Assembly (NCBI GenBank): GCA_949152475.1
Contig: OX424561.1
Coordinates: 19,338,481-19,402,480 of the forward strand
DNA: 64,000 bases
From: Terebella lapidaria
Taxonomy: Eukaryota > Annelida > Polychaeta > Terebellida > Terebellidae
Reading direction: 5' to 3'
The translations under genes and the position numbers were made by a program. The first letter of the stretch is position 1, and each line of letters starts with the position of its first letter. Positions 12,801 through 27,800 of this stretch are shown in pieces. The notes under the pieces were generated by a model. That model did not search any database, had not been told where the DNA came from, and worked only from the letters and a program-made list of their open reading frames with translations.

Positions 12801-15800
12801 AACACCAGTGTAATATGAACATTCACGATAAATTTGTTTCACTAAGTAAATCTTGGCCTGCAGGTTGTTGCAATTGATAACATCAGCCAAATGTTTGTGA
12901 ACAACACTCTGGGCATTTCTCCAATCTACCAGACATTCAGTATTCCCGAAGGAAAGCCTAAACCCGAAGGTAAGCAGTATGACTTGATATGAAAAAAAAT
13001 GTGGCATTGAGAAGCGTAATGCAGATAGAAAATGGGATACAGATTGTACCATATACATTTTTTTTTCTGTAGAATTCATTGATTCATTCTACTACATTTA
13101 GGTGAAATCACATTTGGGTTATTTTGAGAATCAGTTATTGTTCATTACCCCTTGAACCCTCCTTGGACAGATGAGGAGGCGCTGGTGGTGAATGTTGTCG
13201 TTCCTGTGGTGCTCAGTGTGATCGCAGTGGCCGCCATTCTCACAGCACTGTTTGTTGTACGACGACATCGGGCTGCAAAGTCCAGCCAGTTACTATCCCT
13301 GAGAGGCGACAAAACTCAGGGGGTCTCCAGCCTCAAGTATAAAGTGGAAAAGTTTGTAAAATCCCATCATCTTAGAACTTAGAATCATCGCAACTGAATG
13401 ATTTGATAAGAAATTTCGGAATGAAAAATTATATTAAATAACAAAATACCACCACTTTGATTTCAGTTGCATGGTTCCTAACCCTCTGTACGAAGACCTG
13501 TAAGTACAAGATTAACTAGAATGATATAATACTTGCAATACACATGTATGCAAAATCCCTGAGTTCATTCTACTCTTCACCAGCCTAAACTACTGGTACT
13601 ACATGGTCCTCTTTTATCTTTTGTGGTAACTAAGGGATGAGATTTGTACAATATAACGCAATAAGCATAAAATTACAATTAATTTTTAGAAAATTACAAT
13701 CTTCTCCCTCAGATCAGAGTTTGGCCTCAAGCTGGTGGACCCTGATGAGTGGGAGATCCCGGTAGGCCATCTAACCCTAGGAGAGGTGCTGGGGAGTGGG
13801 GCCTTCGGGCAGGTGGTCCGCGGTACCCTCAGGCTCACGGGACTGTCCCTCCCCAGCATCCCGGCCACACCTGACAGCCATGACCAGGAGCTAGTCGTGG
13901 CAGTCAAGATGCTCCACGGTCGGTACATAGTATGTTCTTCATTCAAAGTTTGATAAATACCTGTGTCAGTGATTGCCTTCAACAGTGTATGAGTGAGAAA
14001 GATGTTTCGAAATGTACTGATGAAGAGTATGGCACTGGAAATGCTAAATCGCTATAGTATACACCATAGATGATGTCATATTTTTCATGACCGACATTTA
14101 AATATTTCGAGGGAAATTACGATCTATGTCCCCTTCATTACATTTTGAATTCGTTCATGTCTGTGCAGACTATGCTGGCAGCTCTCAGCACCAGGACTTC
14201 CTGAAGGAGATAGCATTGATGAAGCGACTGTTGACGCACCCTAACATTGTCAGCATGGTGGGCTGTTGTACGCAGGGTCAGCCGCTGTGTCTTGTAGTGG
14301 AGCACGCCAGCCAGGGAGACCTGCTTCATTACCTGCGCTCCTACAGGCATCTGCTTCTCAACGTACGTGGTGCCGACTAGGGGAGGTTTTCAGTTGCATT
14401 GGTATTCTGGGCCATGATCTCATAAAAAATCTGTTGATTTTAGTTTTGGTTACAAAATTATATTTATATAGATTTCAGGGAAAAAAGGTTACATTCTTTA
14501 TGTATGTTCTAAAGAAATTGAAGATCACCAAAAATTATTTTTCGTAAAATATATTCCTTGTTCATGTATGTATATGTAAATGATTTTTTGTTCACGTAGT
14601 GTGTTTGTAGGAGTTTCTTAAGCAAAAATCCTTACACTCTGATTGCAGCAGAGGAGTTCTGATGACTCGGAGGTACACCTGACCTTCCAGGACCTGCTCT
14701 CCTTTGCCAGACAGATAGCCGTCGGCATGGTCAGTCTCATACTTCACAACACACATTACTGCAATCATTCAAATTGACACTCCAATTAGTGTTGGGGCGA
14801 GCTCTCGAATGATCTATTAATCGATCGAGCTTGGGCTAGAAACGAGCACTCGAGCATCAAATTGAATGATCGATCATTTTTTTAGATGAATAAATTTTAT
14901 TTGAAACGAACAAAAACATCCCTCATAAACATGGTAAACATGGAAAACATGACTGAAATTTGACAGAAAAGTTAATCGAGCAAACACACATAGCGCCACC
15001 TATCGAATGGGCCAGACATCAACAGAGGTGGGGATCAATTATTTTTACACAGAATCGAAATCTTTGTCGTTTTTTGTTGGACTTTTGTAAGTTTATCTCA
15101 TCAAAATAACATATCTGCTTAAGTTTTGATCGTGAACAAACACCCACAGAGGCCAATAGTATCCATTTCTGGTATTAATTTATGCCATGTTGTATCATTG
15201 AGCATCTGGACATTCATATCTCCTATTATCGCCCACTTTCCGAATTTGCCTGATAGCTCGAGTTTGCTCGATCATCGGTCGTTATTGTGCCAGCGATGAT
15301 CGAGCTTGAAATTTTCACCGAGTCTGAACACTAACTTCAATGTATAAACTTGCACCTACAAATAATGATGGTCACCCATCATATGATGGTCATGATGCAC
15401 TCATTATACTATTGGTGTATTGATGTGTGTGTAAAGTAAACATATATATGCATTTAATATAAGTGGACATACCCTATATACTCAGGTATATGACACGCGG
15501 GTATAAGACACAGTGGAATCTACAGATACACCTTAAGGATCTTGGTTGATTCACAGATAAGACGCAAATATTACACGTAAAATGACCTTGTGAGTTCACT
15601 TGTTCCAGGAGTATCTGTCGGAGAAGGGTTTTGTTCACCGGGACCTTGCCACAAGGAATGTGATGGTCGGTGAGCGAGGCACGATGAAGATCGGGGACTT
15701 TGGTCTGACGCGGTACATCTACAGTGACGAGATGTATGTGGCGGGACGTGGCGCCAGACTCCCAATCAAGTGGATGGCCATCGAGTCCATTGAGGAGTAC

Positions 15801-18800
15801 AGCTTCAACACTGCCACCGACGTGTGAGACGTCCTTCTCTTTTTGACATGGAAATTAGTTGAATTATTGTAACCTGCAAAAGTAATGAGGAAAAAAATAA
15901 TTGTCTCAATTGGTGACAGTTTTCTCTGACTTTCTCTAAAAGTTTTTAAATTTGCAATACAGTATAATATGTTCGGCATCAGCAGTCATTGTTCAGCGTG
16001 GTGTCTCATTTGCCACAGTTGGTCATTTGGCGTGTTGCTGTTTGAGTTGACGACACTTGGAGGTACACCGTACCCGACAGTCCCTAACAGACACCTGCTC
16101 AGACAGCTCAAGTCTGGCTACAGATTGGAGAGACCCGACAACTGCTCGCCTGAACTGTGAGTACCTACATGTAATGTACCTGTCATACCTGTTGGTTGTC
16201 TTTTCACTGTGTCACTCAGATATTGTCTGATTCGCATTCTGGACATATTGGTTAGTATGGATTTATAACCTGTATTGTTAAATTGACAATGGAAATTTTT
16301 CTTCTTTTATTTTCAACATTCTCATGGACAGTTAATTTGCAAAATTGTTTTTCCTTGGGTCCATGACTTGCGTACAAGTTGTACTTTGGCCAGAATCAAC
16401 ACATGACTCACTGCATAACTGATTTTATCTGGCATGTTTGGTTGCATTATGATTTTAACCTGCATGACTAATGCACTGTCCAGGCAGTGCAAATTTTATC
16501 AGCAATTAGTTTCTGGTTGCATGAATTGTAGCTGATTGTTGCTGATTATGAAGACAAATCATTGATATTGTTGAAGAAAAAGCATCATAAATCAAATGAA
16601 GTGAGTGATTCCATGGAAACGTCTTTCGAAGGTTTTCCCCCATGATTTTAGAGATCACAGATTCGATTGCTCATTTATTACTATGAAATGTACTTGATGT
16701 AAAACAAGATACTCCTGCAGATCAAGCAGGAAACCCAATTGCAAACTTGGGCTTGATCAGATACTAGGCATCTGATGTTCATTTAGATAGGGCAGATATC
16801 TTCATGACATTGTGACAAATCTTATGGTCTTACATGGTACCCCTCAAAGAAACCCCTTTTTCTGCAGACGTGTCTTGATAGACATTCACGGAAGAAATTC
16901 TGGGAAAAACTTATCAGCTATATATGACTTCTAAAATTATAACGTGGGTTCGTTAGAAGTGGGGATCTGAATGATTTCTGACTCACATATCGCCCTGTGA
17001 AGTCGATCGTCATCGGGCGGCCAGACATGCGTCAGTTGTTATGCGTCCTCACGGGCTGGCCAGCACGGCTGGGAGGGAGAACAAATACAGGGCTTGATGT
17101 CGGCCCGTCAGGTCATCGCTCGGGTGACGGGGGCCAGCCATCTGCCAGTGACAGCTCTGATTTCTTCGTGCTTCCTCAAAGGAAATTGATTCATATGGAA
17201 ACTAGTTAGATCACGGGGCTGCCTTTGTAAACATCACAGCTTCCAGAAGTGATATTACATGGAGATATGTGGCATGTCAATGTCAAACATTACATATACA
17301 TGTACCTCGGTGGTTATGATGGGACATTTTAAAATGTATAGATGTGCAAGCATTTTATTAGAAAACTAAATAAATTTATAAGTTGCAATATGGTTTTTGA
17401 TCAGCTGCAGATATACTTATATCTGTCACTTATTTAGTGACATGCAATTAGAGGAAGAAATTTGTAGAGAAGAATATTCTTTCAGGAACATTGAGTATTT
17501 TTTCTAGCAAAAACACTGCATCTTTAAGGTCAGTGCATGCACACATCCCATCTTGTTGTCTCATCTCTAGCCAAAATATAACATGAAAAACTTTCTTTGG
17601 ACACTGGATGATGTGCGGGATTCAAATTTACTGCAGGTGGTGACCAAACGATCTTTCCACCATCCTTTTCTCTCACATGGAGAAAGGTCAATCCATTCAG
17701 GTAAACACAGTAGTCAAATAGTGCGGCTATATTACGGCTTATTCACAGGCGATAACAGTAATATTACACCCTGTAATAATCTTTTACCAAGGTCAGTTGA
17801 CACCTGTAAAGTTGTTTTCAAAGACAGGATGGGGGTGGGGGGTTGGTACCTCCCTGACACCCAGGGTCCATGTGTGGAGAATGTTACACACACATGGCAT
17901 GCACATGGCCTCGGCAAACCTCCATCGGCAGAAAAGCGGGGCCACCGCTGGCATGTCCAGCTGCAGGTCGTGCCTGGTCCTATATGGGGCGTTATCAGTG
18001 GGGATGGGGTGGGAGGTGTTGGGGGTAGATGATATGTCCAAAAATGGGTTAATTATTCTGTATCAGGCTGTATTTCTTCACGATCATGTTTGGATATGGT
18101 GGTGAAAGGTTTTCTCGAATGTCAGTGATATTACTATTTATAAATCTGTTCGACAGCTGGTAAAGTCAAGATCAGCGAATTGTTTTGGACAGGAGTTACT
18201 CACTGCATGAGACACCGTAAAGTTTCAAATCTATGCTCAGTTTTCGAATCCAGCAGTTTTTGTCACAAATGGACTGTGACTAGTCAATGCGACATTCATC
18301 ATCTGCCCGGCAGCAACAACGGAGATTCGCCGTATCAATGCATCGTGACTCAGACTGTCATCTTTGTGACATCCTCCTTATGACAGGTCCTAATATAGAA
18401 TCTCGATCTCTTCACTGCTCTCTCATGATGCTCGCTCGCTTCTGTCCATGAAACTCTCACGGGCTGATAAATGTTTATCCTGGACTTGAGTACCAGCTCA
18501 ATTAAGCTTTTCACACCTACATGACGGCTGAAAAACTGCCATAACCTGCTCCTTTATTCTCCAGGTTATGGATATCACTCTAAAGGCCTTTAATTCTCCC
18601 CATGTTTTACGCACATGTATCTCATGACTTTGCACAGGTTTTGACAAATCTGTAATGCCGAATACTCCCACAATATCGAGATATAATGGCCTATAAGTTG
18701 GTAGTTGTAGACACCTGGATTACACATTTACGGGCTGGATCTGTCACCTGTACACTTTGATGTTACGGAGCTGTTATCAGGGCGGTATTGCACCTTTCTG

Positions 18801-21800
18801 ATGTACTCAGGTGGGCTGAGTGCTCATCGAGAGGTGTTCAAGATGTCCTCATGTGGCATCTTCTCGCTCTCGGCAAATCAGAAACAATACGGGGCTGGGA
18901 CCCTCATGAAAAACACAATAGGAATATGGCACTAATGGAGTTATTGATAGAGTCCAAATTGCCATGCTGCTTTCATAAGGAACTCACGGAATTCAGTTAA
19001 TTGCGATGACGTGGTTAGTGACCACCTGTGACTGTCGAGGCTTGTGCGCCCTAACGTGTCAGTCCTCATCATGCCACATTGGCTGAGTGGGCTAGGGCAG
19101 GGGATTAACCATTCCTAAAAGCGAATTTGGAAGTGTTTCGCAGAAGAACATGTGTGGAAAATCTGTTTTCTTTGTATACATTGCATAGTCATTTATTGCT
19201 CTCCAAAATATGGCCAGCAGATAAATCTTTTATGAAGTCCCGCATATGTCAGGCGGGATCAGGCAGACTGGCCCTCCGAGTTGTATGTTTATTGTACATT
19301 ATGGTTTTGATCTACATGTAGGTATTTACCTAGATTTGCCAGCAAATTTCACCAGATTGTAAAAATGTGTTTCCTTCAAGAGATTCGTCTATCACATGTG
19401 AGTGCAGAGCAGACTTTCAAGTGTTTGCATTGAAAGATATATACATGTTGATTTCTTTAGAACAGCTCATATCAGAAAGTGGAGAGAACTAAAAGAACTC
19501 ACGGAAAATGTCTGGATTCCATATTTCCTTATGCAGATGTCAAATATTTTGAAAATTCTTAATTTTTAATACATAATTTACCATTGGAATTTTCATGTAA
19601 TCGAGTGTAATAGAATGTAAATGAAATTATTTTATAATGTTACCCATGTATGTGTGTATTTACACAACGTGAACTATCTGGACATTTATTGATCGCAAAC
19701 ATAGTACAGCCTGAAAAATGACCAGTTGTGAAGATTGTGTTTTGATAAGCTAAGTAAGATATTACGCAATAACCAGATACTGTTATAAATCCAGAATTCC
19801 CCAGAGTTCTCCCGCTCCCCATGCATCATGAGTCATGCATCAATTACCAACCCGTTCCTGGCATGTTTAAGATCTTACACTAATTACATAACTAGACTAC
19901 ACTAATGAAGACCTAATGAGAAGTCATAACTCATGACTTTCCGTTTCCTGGTCACAGTGGCGGGTTCTGCAAACAGACAGTATTTTCCGGAAGATGACTA
20001 ACTGACGGGTATGTTTCTAGGGATGACTGTGGGCCACTGACTGTGACTTTTACGCTTGTTCCACGCGCGCGGTAGGGGCTGACTTCAAAGGCCTTCATTT
20101 CCTGCTAGACCCACCCGCCAGGGGGAATCAATGGCATGGGGTCAGTGGAGTTTACACAAACCTACGGCCAGGAAACAATGCAAACACTTCACTACGCTCC
20201 AGCACGCTAATGTCTTCTGGCGGGGAGTTTGGAGTTTCGACAGTGAGCTCGCTTGCGGAGAGCAAAACGAAACCATGGCAGATATTCCACATGGATCGCA
20301 GATCGCGCCCGCCCCATGCGTCGGACAAAAGTGCCACTTCTCTCAGTACATCGTGGAGTGCACAGTGTTCACCTATAGCTTTGTTTACACAACAATGTTC
20401 CTAAGATCTCTCTCTATCTCTCAAAAACCAATTTTACATTCTTCAATTTTTCAGCCAATTTCCATACCACGCTTTTCCTTGACGTGGGTCTCTTCCCCAT
20501 GGGGGTAATTAAGGAAGGACGTGTTGTGTTTTCTGTCTAAACGTCAATCATATACCTCCATCTGGTTTTAAAACTGCCGGTTTTATGGATGAGCATACAA
20601 AAAAGTACCTATTACAATAGCTGAGAATAATAAACAAACTCCAATTCATTTGCTCAGTTTGGTATAGTTTTTGATTTAAACAGTTTGGTGTCAATCCAGT
20701 AATTTGTATCTCTAAACACTTGTAACTCATATTATGATCATATGTCTTTTAGGAAATTTTGGGTTGAGTGCTGATAAAAGTTTTTTAAAACAATTTCATG
20801 TTCAATGTATGTTGCATGTGTAGTAAAAAGTGCATGGAAATGATATGGCAGACATAAATCCTTGAGCTAGCCAGACCTCAGTCCATTCTAATATAGCTTC
20901 TCAAAGTACAAAACACTCACACATCAAAGGTCGCCAAATTTCCACACACCACAAAACCTTCTGGAAGATTTGTCCTATAATCAAACTGGTTAAAACTGGT
21001 TAATAGTATATGGAGTACATTGTACATGTAGCAAGTCCACACGTGGGGGATGATGTATGAGACTCATCCTGGCATCAGTGTGGGCCATCTGCAGTGTGTT
21101 GTACTACCTGGGGATAATGTGCTGTGACAGACCAGCCATTTGTGTACATCCAGCAGGAAATACTCAGTAGATAACTATGAAGACACCCTTCTGAAGGTAG
21201 ATAGGGGTGATCTACCGGTAGTCTCTTATCCGGTAGTAACACAGCATTTGATCAGGAAGGTCCATTGAAGTACTATTTAATGGTTGTTTCAGAAGTTAAA
21301 AGTGTTGAAGAATTCTTATTTTTTTGTCTTGAAAAATGTCTACACTTTTGATGTCTCTGAGGATGTGAATCTCATGAATTTTGCTCAAGGGTACACACTC
21401 ATGACATGCCTAAAGATGTCACAACAGAAGCAATGAGCAAGACTTTGACAACCAGTTAGCGCCTGTGATGGGGATCTATCTGCCATTAATCTGTTAATCT
21501 CTAGCAGTGTTTGAATTTGCTCTGGTTAATGATTTCACATTGGAGGTATTTGTTGTGACACTGATACCCCTAGGAACCCGTTGACCAGTTTGTTCCCTGT
21601 TCTGGTGGCCGGGCAGGTGACTCGTTCCCAGAACAGATAGCCTCATCAGCAAGTCATGTCAACATCGCAGGCAAAGTAAAAGATCAAACGCGCTGCGGAG
21701 GTCTGCTCGCTAATCAGGAGATTGCCGAGCTATTGGCTTATATCTTCGTGAGCTCTTTTGAAGGTGTCTTGTTTTGGGCGAGGTTGGAGCGTTTGATTGG

Positions 21801-24800
21801 ACTAAAACACTTCTGGATTAAAACAAACTGTTGAGAGCAATTAGCATTTGGAGTTCCTGATGTCTAAACGACAGATATTTCTGTGTCACAGTGCATGTGG
21901 CCAGGGATTCATCTTGACTGTCTTGATGTATACCGCCAGTCTGGTATGTTTAAAACCATTGAGATCTGCCAGCTCACTGTGTCTGTGACTGCCTGTATTG
22001 TCTGTGTATCTACATCATCATCTACACATGCCTCATATTTTTCCTGAACTTTTTTGTTGCTGCACACATGGCATAATGTCTGAATGGACTTTTGATAGTT
22101 GAGTTGCAGAAATAGCAAGTTCTGTCAAAGATTCCATCAATATCTCAGATATTACAGATCTGACTCACAGACCACACATTTATAGTTCCACTAGCCTGCA
22201 GCGATTCAAGGCACAAACCTGATATTTCAGACAGTCTGACAGTGTGCATGCCCACACCCAGCAGCCAAAACATGCAAACACTTTTCTAATTCTCAATAAC
22301 ATGACAAATTTTAAAACCTATCAAAATGCAGTTACTGCCAGATTCCCATGTTGCCTCTGAGAAAATGAGACTGTTTTATTGAGTTGACCTTCAGCGTAAA
22401 GGATCATCGGTCAAGTGGTCCTTCCCTAAAATACATCCTGTGTTATTCGGGGTGGTATGGCCGGGGTTGGGCACATCAGCAGCAGTAATAAGAGGGATCA
22501 TCTATTATCTTTGTCAAGAGGTATCATCTATTAAAGCTGTCAAACTCACACAAACCATTTGTTGTTCGGAGGTTTGATCCTGTGCAGCTTTGTGCTTTGC
22601 CTCTACTTTGCCTCTGCTCAGCTTGGACTGGATATTAAAAGTCGATATACATGTAGTGTATACATAAAGTAAGCAACAAATTCCAGCACTGGAACTTCTA
22701 GCAAAATATCTTGATCAATTTCAAGTTTTTTTCATGAGGATAAACTTGGTAACTTGGATACAGCTGTATAATGAAGGGATTCTTCTGAGGCTTCCAATGG
22801 CTTCGTACCAGGAGTTGTGATGTGCTGCTACCTATTGGTTGGCGAAGTATCAGTTTCCAGACCATGTGTCTAGATTGTCGAACAGACAGAAGTTGATTTT
22901 GAAATAATGGCTATTAAAATACTGGTAAAGCTTATAAATATATATTTTGGCAATGATTTTTTCACAGATTTTCAAGGTTGCAACCATTGATGTTATACCG
23001 CTTCCCGAAAGATTCTAAAATTTTTAGATTATTTGCTGTCTTCACGATGTTCACGTTTGAAGTTGGGGAGGGGCCCGGATTGGGCAGAATTACACTCTGT
23101 ACCCATTGGCTTTTGCCTGAAACGTCATGTCCAGGAATCTGTGGTTTACTTGCAAGCTACCGGGCCTATTATCACCCATTATACTTGAAGTGATGACTGT
23201 TGTGTGTGGCAGTCTGTACCATTCTAAACTGCCAGGGCGATGTTTACAAACACACATGGTAATAATTGAAAGGGAAATGTAGTAGTTTGCCTTAAAAAAG
23301 GCTGTCCCCCGACATTTACATGTACAAAGTGATGTCTGAAGCCCTTCAGTCCATGAAGGATGGGACTAGTGTGATAATTGTGGTAGACTGATTGAGGTTC
23401 TGACCTATCTGAAGCACTTGCTTCACAATAAACAAACAAGAAATCCATCAAGGAGATGTCCAGAGGAACCGCAGGTGAATTTTCTTTGGAACATCCTAGC
23501 AATGCCCCATGCTTGATTCTGCCTTGCTGGCTTATTAATTAGATGCAAGTTGCCTAAATCTGCTTATAATCTTGAAAATGGGTAGCACTGTGCAATAAAA
23601 TGTGGGTACACCATGCATTGTTAAACATGTTAAAAACACATTAAAAAAAACAACAAAAGGGGACATTTTGTAATATTGTCTAATATCATATATGTTTTCT
23701 ATTTAAAGTTGGATTCAATTTTAAAATCAGCCAAATTTAGCATTCTTGTTTGTGACGCAAACTGGCAAGTACATCTCGAGATAGTCGAGAATATATAGGA
23801 AATATGCACAATTCGACATCAGATACTAAGAAAATTGATGTTAATCGTGCATGAAAACAGTGGAGAGAGTATATTCGGCCTGCCTATATTGCCGGTTGCC
23901 ACAGTATCTAGACAAATACCAATGACATCATGAGACTGTGTGTAGAAATTTTTTGAGGAAAAAATTGATGCGAGATTGACTGGCCTGAGTTTGAATCTTG
24001 ACTTGGCAACTCAATTTAGGCACGTATTACACATTTTTCAGACCTAAATTTTTACGATTTCTCATTCTATAGACAAAACAAAGCTACTGCAGAATAAATA
24101 CATTTTGTCGATTCTAAAAGTGATTATAGCTTTAAGTGAATCAAAAATAAATACCATTACCCATGCATGATATAAATACACTCTGAAGTACGTATTATGC
24201 TGATATATTAAATCTGTGGACAGGATTGATGAATGGAGCTATAATGCGACCCAGTAAATGACCTTTGATAATAAGCGAATGAGATCTCAGTAAATGACCT
24301 TGAATGACCAAAACATGGTCGTTTACATGTGTGGGTCTTTGCATTGAATGCGTCATCAGTCTATTCCTGGGACTGGACCGCGATATTTTCACCACAGTCC
24401 CCTGCTCTGCCAGTCTGCTCCCCTAACCCTAACTTAGCTTTTCCCCACGAGGTACGACTCCTCTCATTCAGCTTCTGCTGATCAACGCGATCAAGCGCTT
24501 CAGAAGTTTTCTCTGTTCTCGGCATGTTTCCTCGCCACGGAACAATACGGCGCTCTGCTGCGGCTCCCGACAACCACCGCCGAGCACCTGTGAGAGCCCC
24601 CTGGTGGTCACACTGAGCACTCACGTGGGCCGCGATTAAAAGAGATGTGTTTTATTTGGTCGCCACCCCGTGCGGCAGAAACAACATGGCGCTCGGCTGA
24701 TTGCATGAATTCAATCAGTAACTGTTATCGTTTTCTGCCCCTGGCCACGCTTTGAGCCATTTTATATTGTTGATTACCCAAATAGAACATGCGTGTCTGT

Positions 24801-27800
24801 CTGGTGAACTGGCAGTTGGCAAGAGGTTTTGTCCTGTACTTGTGGATCCAGCCGGGGTAGAGTACTACCTGAGTACAGAACAGTTTGTCACTCCACAGGC
24901 ACACTGGGTCACCTTGTCGGTAATTACATCAAGTGCCAAGAGCATATTTATATGTGTACAGTATTAATTGTATCCCCCGAACAAAGTTCGGCGGATACTA
25001 TGGATTTGGCTTCGTCGTCCGCGCCCGCGTCCGTGTCGGCGCCCGTGTCCGTAGAGATTTTCTTGTGAATGCGCTACAGGCCGCAATTCTCACCCGATCA
25101 CCATTATTTTTTGCAGGCACATATATAATGGTAAGATCCCGACACCAATCGATTTTGGTTGCCGTGGCAACTGAATTGGTCGTTTGGGGACACATTTTGC
25201 ATTGAAAACAGCCTGTTTGAGACACATGGCTTGTGAATGCGCTACAGGCCGCAATTCTCACCCGATCACCATTATTTTCTGCAGGCACATATATTATGGT
25301 AAGATCCCGACACCAATCGATTTTGGTTGCCGTGGCAACTGAATTGGTCGTTTGGGGACACATTTTGCATTGAAAACAGCCTGTTTGAGACACATGGCTT
25401 GTGAACGCTCTACAGATGGCAATTTTTGACGAATCTCGATAATACCGGTATTTGGAAGTGTTGTTGGGAAGGGCTGTCACACGAAACCAATCGTTTTTCA
25501 GAATGATCATATAAATATTAATATGTTAACAGCCTAACTTATTACAGAATTTTGAAATATCCATTTTGACATGTACGATCATTCCAATAGCCTGTACAAT
25601 AGAAGGTAATGACACTGGTTTCTTGTTCAGAATGGAGAACTGAAGTTTTCCGTGAAAACAGGACAATATTACTGAATAAGTTAACATTAGTTTTACTAGT
25701 TAAGTCTATTATTAAGGCATTTCTATACACACACATCAATACACCAATAGTATAATGAGTGCATCATGACCATCATATGATGGGTGACCATCATTAAGGC
25801 ATTTCGGCAGAAATGCCTTTATGGTTTTAGCAGAATTTTTTTTTTTTTCTTTTTTCTTTTTTTTCTTCTTCCGCCACTTTTGGTTTCCGGACGATATCTT
25901 TAGATTGCCTTGACGGATCCTCGTCAAATTTTCACCACAAGTCAGAAATGATATGTGGAAGAACCCTGTTCTTTTTGAGCCAGATCCGAGGTCCGTGAGG
26001 TCCGTGAGGATGAAATCAAGGCTAATTTTGAGACTTGGTTTCCGGACGATAACTGGAAAAATATTTACGCAATAGTTGCAGAACTCTGCATGGAGGTTCA
26101 TATGCCACCAGGGAAGAACCCTATTGATTTTGGGATCGATCCGTCAAACGACCTTTGACCTAGAGGTCAAAATAATTGTATCCCCCGAACAAAGTTCGGC
26201 GGATACTATGGATTTGGCTTCGTCGTCCGCGTCCGCGTCCGTGTCCGCGTCCGTGTCCGCGTCCGCAGAGATTTTCTTGTGAACGCGCTACAGGCCGCAA
26301 TTCTCATCCGATCACCATTATTTTTTGCAGGCACATATATAATGGTAAGATCCCGACACCAATCGATTTTGGTTGCCGTGGCAACTGAATTGGTCGTTTG
26401 GGGACACATTTTGCATTGAAAACAGCCTGTTTGAGACACATGGCTTGTGAACGCGCTATAGGCCGCAATTCTCACCCGATCACCATTATTTTTCGCAGGC
26501 ACATATATTATGGTAAGATCCCGACACCAATCGATTTTGGTTGCCGTGGCAACTGAATTGGTCGTTTGGGGACACATTTTGCATTGAAAACAGCCTGTTT
26601 GAGACACATGGCTTGTGAACGCTCTACAGATGGCAATTTTTGACGAATCTCGATAATATTTGGAAGTGTTGTTGGGAAGGGCTGTCACACGAAACCAATC
26701 GTTTTTTAGAATGATCATATACATATTAATATGTTAACAGCCTAACTTATTACAGAATTTTGAAATATCCATTTTGACATGTACGATCATTCCAATAGCC
26801 TGTACAGTGGAAGGTAATGACACTGGTTTCTTGTTCAGAATGGAGAACTGAAGTTTCCAGTGAAAACAGGACAATATTACTGAATAAGTTAACATTAGTT
26901 CTATTAGTTAAGTCTATTATTGTCCACAATAAAAATAGTTAAGACGAGAAACGTTTATTATTAAGCTCAACAAGGTAAAGGTTTTGTCCAGTACAAATTT
27001 CATGGGTGTAACTGAATAAGTTAACATTATTTTTAATAGTTAAGTCTATTATTGACCACAATAAAAATAGTTAAGACAAGAAATATTTATTATTAACCTC
27101 AACAAGGTAAATGTTTTGTCCAGTACAAATTTCATTGGTGTAACTGAATAAGTTAACATTATTTTCACTAGTTAAGTCTATTATTGACCACAATAAAAAT
27201 AGTTAAGTCTATTATTGACCACAATAAAAATAGTTAAGATGAGAAATATTTATTATTAAGCTCAACAAGGTGAAAGTATGTCCAGTACAGATTTCATGGG
27301 TGTACTGAATAAGTTAACATTATTTTTACTAGTTTAGTCTATTATTGACTACAATAAAAATAGTTAAGACGAGAAATATTTATCATTGGGCTCAACAAGG
27401 TAAAGATTCTGTCCAGTAGACATTTTATGTCTGTAACCAAATAAGTTAACATTTTTTTTGCTAGTTAAGTCTATTATTGACCTCAATAAAAATAGTTAAG
27501 ATGAGAAACAATTATTATTGAGCTCAACAAGGTTAAGGTTTTGTCCGGTAGAAATTTCTGGGTGTAACCGAATAAGTTAACTTTATTTTTACATGTTAAG
27601 TCTATAAGTGACGACAATGAAAATAGTTAAGACAAGAAATATTTATTATTGGGCTCAACAAGGTGAAGGCTTTGTCCAGTAGAGATTTTATGGCTGTGAC
27701 CAAATAAGTCAACATTATTTTTTTGCTAGTTAAGTCTATTATTGATCACAATAGCTTTTTATGAAAACATTGATCAACTTTTACTTTGAATTTCAACTTG

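Noticed and set aside
15480..15590. Possible pogo-type end (GTATAAGACAC, then ATAAGACGC)
   Set aside because: The motifs are short and on the same strand. No paired terminal repeat or target duplication was found.
17583..18032. 149-residue forward frame in the large intron
   Set aside because: Composition and sequence look non-coding, with no domain, and the frame overlaps other random frames on both strands.
20131..20508. 125-residue forward frame in the large intron
   Set aside because: No domain or splice support; consistent with chance in a GC-richer patch.
24998..26724. Reverse-strand frames of 170 and 172 residues with internal repeats
   Set aside because: They are translations of the two 167-bp units at the 5' ends of C2 and C3. 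The repeat explains both the openness and the similarity, and no domain is present.
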